Origin: DASQUK01 sp963813485
GTDB taxonomy: Bacteria; Actinomycetota; Acidimicrobiia; Acidimicrobiales; VFJN01
Assembly: GCA_963813485.1 (NCBI GenBank)
Contig: CAWEZE010000029.1
Location: 1 to 64,000, forward strand
Direction: 5' to 3'
Length of the DNA stretch: 64,000 bases
Both the position numbers and the translations under genes were made by a program. Of the stretch, positions 28,180 through 36,224 are shown piece by piece. Each line of letters begins with the position of its first letter. Position 1 is the stretch's first letter. The notes under the pieces were generated by a model that saw only the letters and a list, made by a program, of their open reading frames with translations, made no database searches and was not told the DNA's origin.

Positions 28180-28602
28180 ATGAACTCTCTCCGACCGGTG
28201 CAGCTCACCGCCCCCGCCGAGCGCCGCTCGGTCCGGCTCGCCCGCCTTGTGGCGAGCGGTGTTGGCGCCGAGGCGGGCCTCAGCATCGACGACACCGAAG
28301 ACCTTCGCATCGCGGTCAGCGAACTGGTCGCGCTCCTGGTCGACGGCGTCGAGGATCCCCGGCGATCGATCCAGGTCACGTACCTCAGCGCGCCCGGCGA
28401 GGTGACCGTGGAAGGCGAGGGCGAGGCCGGTCCGGCGGCGTCCGAGTCGACCGGGGCGCCCGGGCCGTCCGAGTCGGATGCGCGTCCTGCGGTCGACGAC
28501 CTGGCCCTCGAGATCCTGCGCGTGGTCGTCGACGTCCACGTGTTCGAGGCCGACGAGGCCGGTCGCCGCTTCCGAGTGGTGAAGCGCGCCCGTCCCGCAT
28601 GA
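28180..28602 (+). CDS. degenerate RsbW/anti-sigma-like protein
   Basis: 140-residue protein resembling the N-terminal part of RsbW-type regulators: LTAPAERRSVRLARLVASGVG, then DDTEDLRIAVSELVALLVD where a true kinase would have Glu-x-x-x-Asn. The catalytic Asn is missing, a GEGEAGPAASES linker replaces the ATP-lid region, and the C-terminus returns to a strand-helix fold. It likely binds but does not phosphorylate. Its stop overlaps the sigma gene start as ATGA, so the two are made together. Confidence 0.7.
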   Translation: MNSLRPVQLTAPAERRSVRLARLVASGVGAEAGLSIDDTEDLRIAVSELVALLVDGVEDPRRSIQVTYLSAPGEVTVEGEGEAGPAASESTGAPGPSESDARPAVDDLALEILRVVVDVHVFEADEAGRRFRVVKRARPA

Positions 28603-29357
28603 CCCACCTCCGCGAGCCTGACGATCCCGACGAGGTCCTCGACCAGCGTTTTCGCGACTTCCGTGACAACCACGAGAGGTCCGTCCGCAACGAGCTGGTC
28701 GAGGCCCACCGAGGATTGGCGGCGCGCATCGCCAACGATTACCGCGGCCGCGGCGTCGAGCTCGACGACCTGGTGCAGATCGCCATGCTGGGGATCCTCA
28801 AGGCAGTCGAGCGGTTCGATCCCGACCGGGGCATCCCGTTCTCGTCCTTCGCCAGTCGCACCGTCAACGGCGAGATCAAGCGCTACTTCCGCGACCGTAC
28901 GTGGGCGGTCCGCCCACCGCGCAGCACGCAGGAGCGCCACCTCGACCTCCGCCGGGCCACCGCCACCATGTCGGCGACTCTGGGTCGGCCGCCGACGGTC
29001 AACGAGCTGGCGGCCGAGTTGGAGATCTCCGAGGACGAGGTGCTCGAAGGCATGGAGGCCGGCGCCGCCTACCGAGCGGCGAGCCTGGACGCCCGGCGCC
29101 CCGGTGACGAGGAGGGGACGTCGCTCGCCGAGCGGCTGCCCGGCACCGAGCCACCCAGCCGACCCGTGGAGCTGCGCTTGTTGGTCGGCCAGCTGCTCGA
29201 CACGCTGCCGCCGCGGGAGGCCGAGATCGTACGCCTGCGGTTCTACGACGAGCTGACCCAGAGCGAGATCGCCGAGCGCCTGGGCATCAGCCAGATGCAC
29301 GTGTCGCGGCTCATCCGCCGCTGCCTACTCGAGCTCCGCGAGACGCTGGACCGTTAG
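28599..29357 (+). CDS. RNA polymerase sigma factor, SigB/SigF/SigG group
   Basis: 252-residue group 3 sigma-70 factor. Region 2 shows LVEAHRGLAARIANDYRGRG, DDLVQIAMLGILKAVERFDP and FSSFASRTVNGEIKRYFRDR; region 3 LGRPPTVNELAAELEISEDEV; region 4 LPPREAEIVRLRFYDELTQS and EIAERLGISQMHVSRLI. It directs stress-type promoters. It is coupled to the degenerate RsbW-like gene and flanked by a kinase and a STAS antagonist: a complete partner-switching module. Confidence 0.93.
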   Translation: MTHLREPDDPDEVLDQRFRDFRDNHERSVRNELVEAHRGLAARIANDYRGRGVELDDLVQIAMLGILKAVERFDPDRGIPFSSFASRTVNGEIKRYFRDRTWAVRPPRSTQERHLDLRRATATMSATLGRPPTVNELAAELEISEDEVLEGMEAGAAYRAASLDARRPGDEEGTSLAERLPGTEPPSRPVELRLLVGQLLDTLPPREAEIVRLRFYDELTQSEIAERLGISQMHVSRLIRRCLLELRETLDR

Positions 29358-29674
29358 CTCTCGACGGCGAGCAAGTCGTCGAGGCGGGTGATGGCGAACA
29401 GGCGCTGCACCTGTGGGGGAACGGCCCGGACCGAGAACTGCCCACCGTGGGATTCGGCGTGCCGGTGCAGGGCCACGAGCGCCCCCAGCCCGCTGGAGTC
29501 CACGAAACCCACACCCGACAGGTCGAGCACCAGTGAGTCGTGGCCGGCGTCGACCAGCCCGGCGAGCTCGCGCTTCACACTCTCGGAGGTCACGATGTCG
29601 AGGTCACCCGCCAGCCGGGCCGCGGCGATGCGACCAGACTGTTCGACGATCTCGAGGCTTGCCTGCTCACTCAC
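29354..29674 (-). CDS. STAS-domain anti-sigma factor antagonist
   Basis: 106-residue single STAS domain (SpoIIAA/RsbV type). The phosphorylation site is in VDSSGLGALVALH near residue 60. It would release the sigma factor by binding the kinase when unphosphorylated. GTG 29674 follows AGGAGAGATCT. Its 3' end overlaps that of the sigma gene by four bases on the opposite strand. Confidence 0.92.
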   Translation of the reverse strand: MSEQASLEIVEQSGRIAAARLAGDLDIVTSESVKRELAGLVDAGHDSLVLDLSGVGFVDSSGLGALVALHRHAESHGGQFSVRAVPPQVQRLFAITRLDDLLAVES

Positions 29675-29742
29675 AGATCTCTCCTGGATCTAGCCACCCG
29701 GCTGCGGGACCGGGCCCCGGCGGGACACTAGTGGACCCTCTA

Positions 29743-31221
29743 TCAGAGCCAGTCCGCGAGCGTCGGGAGCCCCGGGGCGCGCAGCCAAGCGTCGAACAGC
29801 TCGCGCAGGTCGCGGCGGGCGACCTGCGCGGCGAGCGCCTCGAAATCTGCCGACGTGGCCGACGCTCCGCCGTAGCGGTCGACCCAGGTGCGCAACAACT
29901 CGAAGAACGCGTCGTCGCCCAACTCGTGCCGGAGCACGTGCAGGGTGAGCGCGCCCCGCACGTACACGGTGGTGCGGAACAGCCGGTCCGCCCCGGGATC
30001 TGCGGGCGGCACGTCGAGCCCCGGGGTGCGAGCAGACGCGAGCGCGATCGCGTCGACGGTGCCGTCGCCTCGGTGCTCGGACCAGAGCCACTGGGCGTAG
30101 GTGGCGAAGCCCTCGTTGAGCCAGATGTCCCGCCAGCTTCCGAGACTGACCTGGTCGCCGAACCACTGGTGCGCCAGCTCGTGGGCGACGAAGGGCTCCG
30201 CCACCACGTCGCTCCCGAACAGCGACAAGGTCTGCGTCTCGAGGGCAAAGCCCAGGTCCTCGTCGACGACCACGGCGCCGTAGGTCGCGAAGGGGAACGG
30301 CCCGAACAGGTCGTCGAAGAAGTCGATCATCTCGCCCTGCGGTTCGAAGGCGGCACGCACACCATCCCCCGCATCGGCGTCGTACACGTTGCGGATCGGA
30401 AGCCCGGCCGGGCCCGCCAGCTCCTCGAAGCGGAGGTTGCCGACCACCACCTGCACCAGATAGGTGGCCATGGGATCCCGGGCGTCGAAGACCCAGGTCT
30501 CGGTTCCGACGCTGTCGTCGGAGATCGTCTCCCGCAACAACCCGTTGGCGGCCACGTCCAGGTCGTCGGGGACCGTCACCCGGATCTCGTAGGTGGCCTT
30601 GTCGGTCGGGTGGTCGTTGGAGGGGAAGAAGGTGGCGGCGCCGTTGGGCTCCGATGCCACGTAGACCTCGCGCCCGTCGGTGATCCAACCCGGCTCGAGC
30701 GGTGCAGGCCCGGCGGTGGGCTCCGGCCTGCCGTCGTAGCGGACGACGGTCGTGAACGTCGCCTCCGCCCGCAGCGTACGGGCGGGTGTCACGACGAGCT
30801 CGTGATCGTCGGTGCGTTCCCAACGAGCCAGGTTGTCGTCGACCTCGACCGCGGTGACATCCAGCCCGATCAGGTCGAGAGAGAAGCTGGCCAGCGCCTC
30901 GGTGGCGACGGCGCGGATGGTGGTGGTGCCTTGGAGGTGCTGACGTGTCGGGTCCCAGGTGAACGCGAGCACGTAGTGGTCGACGTCGTAGCCGCCGTTG
31001 CCGGCGTCGGGGAAGTAGGGATCGCCGACGCCGTGGGCCCCTGCCCGCCCGGCTGGCGCCTCGGTGGTGGTCGTCGTGCTTGTGGTGGCAGCGACCGAGG
31101 GCGAGCTCGAACCGTCCCCCGGGGCGATCACCGAGGCCGCCACCACCGTCGCGATGGACAGCGAAACTCCGACGGCAACGATCAGGCGGCGGCGGTCCAC
31201 GCAGGCCGCAGGATGGCACAA
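29743..31221 (-). CDS. M1-family zinc metallopeptidase, membrane-anchored or exported
   Basis: About 492 residues. An N-terminal hydrophobic helix (LIVAVGVSLSIATVVAASV) behind DRRR is followed by a Thr/Ser-rich linker and a gluzincin domain with HELAHQWFGD and NEGFATYAQWLW, the three zinc ligands and catalytic Glu of M1 aminopeptidases. The usual GAMEN exopeptidase motif is replaced by ALETQT. It has the M1 core without the long C-terminal domains, a short form seen in actinobacteria. The exact start is unclear: a GTG at VDRRRL is an alternative. Confidence 0.88.
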   Translation of the reverse strand: MCHPAACVDRRRLIVAVGVSLSIATVVAASVIAPGDGSSSPSVAATTSTTTTTEAPAGRAGAHGVGDPYFPDAGNGGYDVDHYVLAFTWDPTRQHLQGTTTIRAVATEALASFSLDLIGLDVTAVEVDDNLARWERTDDHELVVTPARTLRAEATFTTVVRYDGRPEPTAGPAPLEPGWITDGREVYVASEPNGAATFFPSNDHPTDKATYEIRVTVPDDLDVAANGLLRETISDDSVGTETWVFDARDPMATYLVQVVVGNLRFEELAGPAGLPIRNVYDADAGDGVRAAFEPQGEMIDFFDDLFGPFPFATYGAVVVDEDLGFALETQTLSLFGSDVVAEPFVAHELAHQWFGDQVSLGSWRDIWLNEGFATYAQWLWSEHRGDGTVDAIALASARTPGLDVPPADPGADRLFRTTVYVRGALTLHVLRHELGDDAFFELLRTWVDRYGGASATSADFEALAAQVARRDLRELFDAWLRAPGLPTLADWL

Positions 31222-31469
31222 CGGGCGGCCGGATCAGCGCGGCGCAGCCCATCGCCTCGGGAGCGACCGCCCTCCCGTCGACGATCGGTTGGAGATCGCC
31301 GGCGGGAGGGACCCGTCACGGGTGCCCGGCCCAGGCCCGAGGCACCTGCTCGGCGTTCGGTGCGGTCATTGAGCGTCCGAACCTTAACCGGGCGTGACAT
31401 CGGTTACACATGACAATGTGGTGACGAGCGCGCGCTACGTGGTCGTGTCGTCGGCGAGCGCCCGGTGCG

Positions 31470-33152
31470 TCACCGATGCCGGTTGACGGCCGACACCACC
31501 GCTCGGAACGACGCCGTAGTGATGCTCTCGTCCAGGCCAATGCCCCAACGCACCGTCCCGTCCGAGCTCTGGGTCTCGACGTAGGCGACGGCGGTGGCAT
31601 CGGATCCGGCCCCGACAGCGTGCTCGCTGTAGTCGACGACGTCGATGTCCACATCGAGATCGGCCCTGAGCGCGGCGACGAAGGCGGCGATCGGCCCGTT
31701 GCCTGCACCGCTCACGGTGCGGTGCTGGCCGTCCACCACCAATTGCGCCACGACCCTCGAACCATCCTCACCGGTCGTGGACTCATGCGAGACGAGCCGC
31801 ACAGGTGCGTCGTCGGCGAGGTACTCCGCCACGAAGGCGTCCCACATCTGCACCGGCGTGATCTCGGTGCCGGTGTCCTCGGTGATGCCCTGGATCGTCT
31901 TGGAGAACTCGATCTGCAGGCGTCGGGGCAGGTCGAGGCCGTGCTCTGCCTGCATGATGTAGGCGACGCCGCCCTTGCCGGACTGGCTGTTGACCCGGAT
32001 CACCGCCTCGTAGGTGCGGCCCACGTGCTTCGGGTCGATCGGGAGGTAGGGCACCCCCCATTCCTCGTAGTCGTCACCCAGGGCGGCGAAGCCCTTCTTG
32101 ATGGCGTCCTGGTGGCTGCCGGAGAAGGCGGTGTACACGAGATCGCCGACGTAGGGGTGCCGAGGATGCACCGGCAGTCGGTTGCAGTACTCGGCGACTC
32201 GGCGCAGGGCGTCGATGTCGCCGATGTCGAGCTCGGGATCGACGCCCTGGCTGAACAGGTTCATCGCCAGCGTGACGATGTCGACGTTGCCCGTGCGCTC
32301 GCCATTGCCGAACAGGCAGCCCTCCACGCGGTCGGCGCCCGCCATCACGCCGAACTCGGCCGCGGCGACGGCCGTCCCCCGATCGTTGTGGGGATGGAGC
32401 GACAGCACCACCCGGTCGCGGTGGGGAACGTGGCGGTGGAAGTACTCGATTACGTCGCCGTAGATGTTGGGCGTGTACATCTCCACAGTGGCCGGCAGGT
32501 TGAAGATGATGCGCTTGTCGAGCTCGGGCTCGATCACGTCCATGACCGCCGAACAGATCTCGACCACGTACTCGATCTCCGTGCCCGTGAAGCTCTCGGG
32601 CGAGTACTCGTAGCGGACCTGGGTTCGGGGCACCGTGTCCTCGAGCTTGCGGGCCAAGCGGGCGGCGTCGGTGGCGATCTGGGTGATGCCGTCGTAGTCG
32701 AGCCCGAACACCACCCGGCGCTGCAGTATCGACGTCGAGTTGTAGAAGTGGACGATTGCCTTGTGGGCGCCCTTGATCGACTCGTAGGTCCGCTCGATCA
32801 GCGCGGGCCGGCACTGGGTCAGCACCTGGATGGTGACGTCGTCAGGAACCAGGTCCTCCTCGATGAGCTGGCGCACGAAGTCGAAGTCGGGCTGGCTGGC
32901 CGACGGGAACCCGACCTCGATCTCCTTGAACCCCATCTGCACGAGGGCGTCGAACATGCGCCGCTTGCGCGCCGGGTCCATCGGATCGATGAGCGCCTGG
33001 TTGCCGTCTCGCAGATCGACGGCGCACCACTGGGGGGCCTTCTCGATGCGCCGGTTGGGCCAGGATCGGTCGGAGAGCGCGAGGGGTAGGGGGAGGAACG
33101 GCCGGTACTTCTCGAAGGGCATCTTCTTCGGGGTCACGGGTCGGGGGGGCAT
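31470..33152 (-). CDS. leuA: 2-isopropylmalate synthase
   Basis: 560-residue LeuA, condensing acetyl-CoA and 2-oxoisovalerate; first step of leucine synthesis. Seen are VDLRDGNQALIDPMD (metal-binding Asp), EVGFPSASQPDFDF, SLHPHNDRGTAVAAAE and GCLFGNGERTGNVDIVTL, plus a C-terminal LeuA-dimer domain with GAGNGPIAAFVAAL, the leucine feedback site. ATG 33152 follows GAGGGAGAGAG. A leader peptide and attenuator lie upstream. Confidence 0.96.
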   Translation of the reverse strand: MPPRPVTPKKMPFEKYRPFLPLPLALSDRSWPNRRIEKAPQWCAVDLRDGNQALIDPMDPARKRRMFDALVQMGFKEIEVGFPSASQPDFDFVRQLIEEDLVPDDVTIQVLTQCRPALIERTYESIKGAHKAIVHFYNSTSILQRRVVFGLDYDGITQIATDAARLARKLEDTVPRTQVRYEYSPESFTGTEIEYVVEICSAVMDVIEPELDKRIIFNLPATVEMYTPNIYGDVIEYFHRHVPHRDRVVLSLHPHNDRGTAVAAAEFGVMAGADRVEGCLFGNGERTGNVDIVTLAMNLFSQGVDPELDIGDIDALRRVAEYCNRLPVHPRHPYVGDLVYTAFSGSHQDAIKKGFAALGDDYEEWGVPYLPIDPKHVGRTYEAVIRVNSQSGKGGVAYIMQAEHGLDLPRRLQIEFSKTIQGITEDTGTEITPVQMWDAFVAEYLADDAPVRLVSHESTTGEDGSRVVAQLVVDGQHRTVSGAGNGPIAAFVAALRADLDVDIDVVDYSEHAVGAGSDATAVAYVETQSSDGTVRWGIGLDESITTASFRAVVSAVNRHR

Positions 33153-33179
33153 CGTCTCTCTCCCTCAGTGGTCACGAAA

Positions 33180-33244
33180 ACTGAAAAGCCCCCTGGCCCG
33201 GTGGGCGCAGGAGGCGGGACGAGCACCTATGTGCGGTGCTCGTC
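33180..33244 (-). promoter_or_regulatory. transcription attenuator of leuA
   Basis: Minus-strand RNA signals. A perfect 10-bp hairpin (33218-33244; GACGAGCACC/GGTGCTCGTC) directly follows the leader stop. A terminator hairpin (33188-33215; outer GCCTCCTG/CAGGGGGC, inner GCCC/GGGC) is followed by TTTTCAGTTTT. The same tail is found after the ilvB terminator. Confidence 0.78.
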
Positions 33245-33289
33245 TCAAGTAAGAAGCAGGCCGGCGGTGTGCAGGCGCATCGAAGCCAT
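33245..33289 (-). CDS. leuA leader peptide (MRLHTAGLLLT)
   Basis: Short frame ending GLLLT-TGA. Two in-frame ATGs give MASMRLHTAGLLLT (from 33289) or MRLHTAGLLLT (from 33280). It has four Leu codons, three consecutive, two of which are CTT, uncommon in this GC-rich genome. The first attenuator hairpin begins at the next base after its stop. This is the classical design for leucine-dependent ribosome stalling. Confidence 0.75.
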   Translation of the reverse strand: MASMRLHTAGLLLT

Positions 33290-33371
33290 GCTGCCGGAGC
33301 CCGGCGCCCGACGTCAAGGCGAGAATCGGCATGGTCGCGGGTGATCCCGTCCGGGGAGGGTCGCCGAGGGT

Positions 33372-33377
33372 TAGCCT
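33372..33377 (+). promoter_or_regulatory. -10 hexamer TAGCCT
   Basis: TAGCCT eight bases before GTG 33386, consistent with a leaderless transcript of the Lys/Ala-rich protein gene. Confidence 0.45.
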
Positions 33378-33385
33378 CGGGAACC

Positions 33386-33919
33386 GTGAGTCGCCGACTG
33401 TTCCGCCTGGGTCTCCTGGTGCTGCTCGCGGCCGCGGTCCAGGCGCTGCTCCGCTTCCTGCGGCAGCGGCCGACGCCCGAGCCCGCGCCGCACCGTCCTG
33501 CATCGGGACCCGAACCCGAGCCCACGACACCGCCTGTCGCCAAGGACGCCGCGACACAGAAGGCGCCGGCCGCCACCGCGGCGACAGCCAAGGCGACATC
33601 GGCCGAGGTAGCGACGCCAAAGGCACCGACGGCAAAGGCGACGCCGGCAAAGGCACCGACGGCAAAGACGACGCCGGCGAAGGCCGCGACGGCGAAAGCG
33701 ACGACGGCGAAAGCGGCGACGGCGAAGAAGGCGGCCGCGGGCAAGGCGCCAGCCAAGAACGTGCCTGCAAAGAAGGCGGCGACCAAGAAGGCGACTCGAC
33801 CCGGGTCAGCCAAGAAGGCGCCTGCGAAGACGGCGGGGACCAAGAAGGCTTCGGCCAAGAAGGGGGCGTCCCCCTCCGGCGAGCCCGGCAGCGACGGCGA
33901 CAGCGCCGGCGCGGGCTGA
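33386..33919 (+). CDS. membrane-anchored Lys/Ala/Pro-rich protein
   Basis: 177 residues. After MSRR comes a hydrophobic helix (LFRLGLLVLLAAAVQALLRFL), then a Pro/Glu-rich spacer and about 110 residues built of degenerate AKAPTAKAT- and AKKA-type units, very basic and disordered, ending in an acidic Gly/Ser tail. The repeats resemble those of histone H1-like and Hup C-terminal tails that bind DNA or other polyanions. I do not know its function; DNA tethering to the membrane is one guess. The repetitive DNA may be length-variable. Confidence 0.7.
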   Translation: MSRRLFRLGLLVLLAAAVQALLRFLRQRPTPEPAPHRPASGPEPEPTTPPVAKDAATQKAPAATAATAKATSAEVATPKAPTAKATPAKAPTAKTTPAKAATAKATTAKAATAKKAAAGKAPAKNVPAKKAATKKATRPGSAKKAPAKTAGTKKASAKKGASPSGEPGSDGDSAGAG

Positions 33920-33964
33920 CCCGCCACCACCCGCCGGGCCGGTGCTGGGTGAGGTGCCGTCTTA

Positions 33965-34094
33965 GGAGCCGAGCGGATAGGGCGGTTCGTGCAGCCTACG
34001 CGGGGGAATTTGGCGGTCGACCACCAGCTCAACAGCTCGGGTCCCCGGCAGCGCTGACCACCGTGAGCCAAGAGGACGTGCCTATCCGCTCAGG
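33965..34094. repeat. 130-bp dispersed palindrome-ended repeat, copy B
   Basis: Same length as copy A (23109-23238) with seven substitutions. Terminal arms GAGCGGATAGG/CCTATCCGCTC are perfect here and extend outward imperfectly through CTTAG on the left and CTTAG on the right, so the flanks may also be a 5-bp direct repeat. It lies between the convergent Lys/Ala-rich gene and serA, with its right end four bases from the serA stop. Confidence 0.85.
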
Positions 34095-34097
34095 CCC

Positions 34098-35660
34098 TTA
34101 GCTGAGGGCGTGCACCGAGACGACGCCGTCGCCGGCCCGGATGGCGTCCTGGACCTCGGGCGGCACCGCCACGTCGGTGGCGATCACCTGGAGGGCCGCC
34201 TCGCCCCGGTCCGACCGTCCGAGGTGCATGTCGTCGATGTTGACCCCGGCATCGGCCAGCACCCCGGCCACGAAGGCGATCATGCCCGGGCGGTCGTCAT
34301 TGCGCACGACCAGCATGTTCTTGGCCGGTGGCAAGTCGATCGTGTGGCCGTCCAGCATGACGATCCGGGGCTCTGCCCGCAGGCCGACCAGGGTGCCACC
34401 GATGGCATGGTCGCCGCCCCGGATGGTCACCAGGTTCACGTAGTCGTGGGCGGTGGCCGTCGACGTGTCCCGCACCTCGACACCCCGATCGCTGGCGATG
34501 CGCGGCGCGTTCACGTACGAGACCGGTTCGTCGGTCACCCGTCCGAACACGCCCTTGAGCACCGAGAGGGTGAGGATGCGGGTGTCGTAGTCGGCGAGCT
34601 GGCCCGCGTACTCGACCTCGAGGACCTCGGGCACGCGGTCGGCCAGGCCGCCGTAGAGCTCGCCCAGGCGCTCGGCCAGAGGAAGGAACGGCCGGACGGT
34701 CTCCGAGGCCTCGGCGGCGCTCACGTTCACCGCGAATGGCACGAACTCGTCGCCCAGGGCCAGCGCCACCTGCTCGGCGATCGTGTCGCCGGCCTTGTCC
34801 TGCGCTTCGCGAGTGCTGGCGCCGAGGTGAGGCGTGACCACCACCTGCGGCAGGCCGAACAGTGGGGACTCGGTGGTCGGCTCGGCTGCGAACACGTCCA
34901 GCGCCGCTCCCCCCACCCGGCCAGCGCGGATGGCCTCGGCCAGGGCCGCCTCGTCGACGATGCCGCCCCGGGCAACGTTGACGATGCGGATCCCCGGCTT
35001 GGCCAGCGCCAGCAGGTCCTTGCCGATCAGGCCCGCAGTCTCGGGGGTCTTGGCCACGTGCAGGGTGACGAAGTCGGCAATTTGGACGAGGCGCTCGAGG
35101 GGTAGCAGCTCCACGGAGAGCTGGCGAGCCCGCTCGGCCGACACGAACGGGTCGTACGCAACCAGCCGCATGCCGAACGCCAGCGCTCGCTGGGCCACGA
35201 GCTTGCCGATGCGGCCGAGACCGACGATGCCGAGGGTCTTGTCGGCGAGCTCGACGCCCTCCCACTTCGTGCGCTCCCAGCGCCCCTCGCTGAGCGCCCG
35301 ATGGGCCTGGGGGATGTTGCGGGCTTGGGCCAGGAGCAGGGCCATCGTGTGCTCGGCAGCCGAGAGGATGTTGGACTGCGGTGCGTTGACCACCATGACG
35401 CCCCGCTGCGTGGCGGCCTCGACGTCGACGTTGTCGAGGCCGATGCCAGCCCGGCCCACGACCACGAGATCGGTGCCGGCTTCGAGGACCTCCCGGGTCA
35501 CCTGGGTAGCCGACCGGATGATCAGCGCCGCGGCGCCCGGGATCACCTCGACCAGCTCGTCGGGGGCCAAGCCGAGTCGGACGTCCACGACATGGCCGGC
35601 ATCACGCAGCTGCTGGAGGCCGCCGTCGGCAATCTTCTCGGTGACGAGGATGCGCGCCAT
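34098..35660 (-). CDS. serA: D-3-phosphoglycerate dehydrogenase
   Basis: 520-residue SerA; first step of serine synthesis. NAD motif GIVGLGRIG near residue 148, catalytic Arg in NVARGGIVDE and His in TPHLGAST; a substrate-binding intervening domain and a C-terminal ACT domain (NMLVVRNDDRPGMIAFV) make it the long, mycobacterial-type form. serC lies 8 kb away. The promoter hexamer TAGGGT (35670-35675) is nine bases before the ATG. Confidence 0.96.
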   Translation of the reverse strand: MARILVTEKIADGGLQQLRDAGHVVDVRLGLAPDELVEVIPGAAALIIRSATQVTREVLEAGTDLVVVGRAGIGLDNVDVEAATQRGVMVVNAPQSNILSAAEHTMALLLAQARNIPQAHRALSEGRWERTKWEGVELADKTLGIVGLGRIGKLVAQRALAFGMRLVAYDPFVSAERARQLSVELLPLERLVQIADFVTLHVAKTPETAGLIGKDLLALAKPGIRIVNVARGGIVDEAALAEAIRAGRVGGAALDVFAAEPTTESPLFGLPQVVVTPHLGASTREAQDKAGDTIAEQVALALGDEFVPFAVNVSAAEASETVRPFLPLAERLGELYGGLADRVPEVLEVEYAGQLADYDTRILTLSVLKGVFGRVTDEPVSYVNAPRIASDRGVEVRDTSTATAHDYVNLVTIRGGDHAIGGTLVGLRAEPRIVMLDGHTIDLPPAKNMLVVRNDDRPGMIAFVAGVLADAGVNIDDMHLGRSDRGEAALQVIATDVAVPPEVQDAIRAGDGVVSVHALS

Positions 35661-35829
35661 AGCGCGAACACCCTAGTCAGAGCACTGACCGGGACTTCAG
35701 TCCGCGGTGGCCGGGTCGGGGCCTGCCTCTCGGAGCGGGGAGGCGAGGCGATGCAGAGGCGAGGCGGTCCCCCGACGCCGTTGTCGGGGGGACCGTCGCT
35801 CGCCGTGTTCCTACCCGAAGGTCGGCGGA
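35661..35829. terminator. spacer with hairpin between the 82-residue gene and serA
   Basis: A strong hairpin at 35765-35795 pairs CGGTCCCCCGAC with GTCGGGGGGACCG (one bulged G) around GCCGTT. It is well placed to end the minus-strand transcript of the small gene upstream before serA. GAGGCGAGGCG-type repeats flank it. The serA -10 hexamer is at 35670-35675. Confidence 0.55.
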
Positions 35830-36078
35830 CTAGCCCTCCTCGTCCTCCACGCCGTTGCCGATCAGCGAGCGGGCGGCATCCATCTTCGAGAGCGCCCGGT
35901 CGGCGACCGGCGGGTTGTCGAGGTCAAGCGCCTCGAGGCAGTGGCGGGCGAAGAACACGACGCCGCGCATCCGCTCGTCCCCCTGGATCTGCTCCCACCG
36001 GTCGTGGGTGATGTGGACGGCGGCGGCGAGGCTGTCGGCGACGTGATCGAGTGCCTCCTGCTGGGATTGCTCTGCCAT
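35830..36078 (-). CDS. hypothetical protein, 82 residues
   Basis: Acidic helical protein beginning MAEQSQQEALDHVADSLAAA, with VHITHDRWEQIQGDERMRGV and HCLEALDLDNPPVADRALSK. I do not recognise a family. ATG 36078 has GGAGGAG upstream at a suitable distance. It is transcribed with nothing obvious; a hairpin follows. Confidence 0.6.
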   Translation of the reverse strand: MAEQSQQEALDHVADSLAAAVHITHDRWEQIQGDERMRGVVFFARHCLEALDLDNPPVADRALSKMDAARSLIGNGVEDEEG

Positions 36079-36224
36079 GGGGATTGGCTCCTCCTGCGGT
36101 CCAGCCCGGTCGTGGGGCGCGGGATCGATCCTCCCCGGCCGCATGCCTTGACCACGCGCAACCGTCCCAGCCGTACCCCATAGACCGCGCGGAAGCCCGC
36201 AGCCGTTACGGGACGGCTGTCGGG

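Noticed and set aside
33540..33870. CRISPR-like array in the repetitive region of the Lys/Ala-rich gene
   Set aside because: The repeats are short, in-frame codon repeats of variable spacing without spacers.
33331..34101. Conserved peptide encoded by the 130-bp repeat (shared frame in both copies)
   Set aside because: The two copies translate alike only because the DNA is nearly identical; the substitutions show no synonymous bias and the neighbouring frame is a shadow of another gene.
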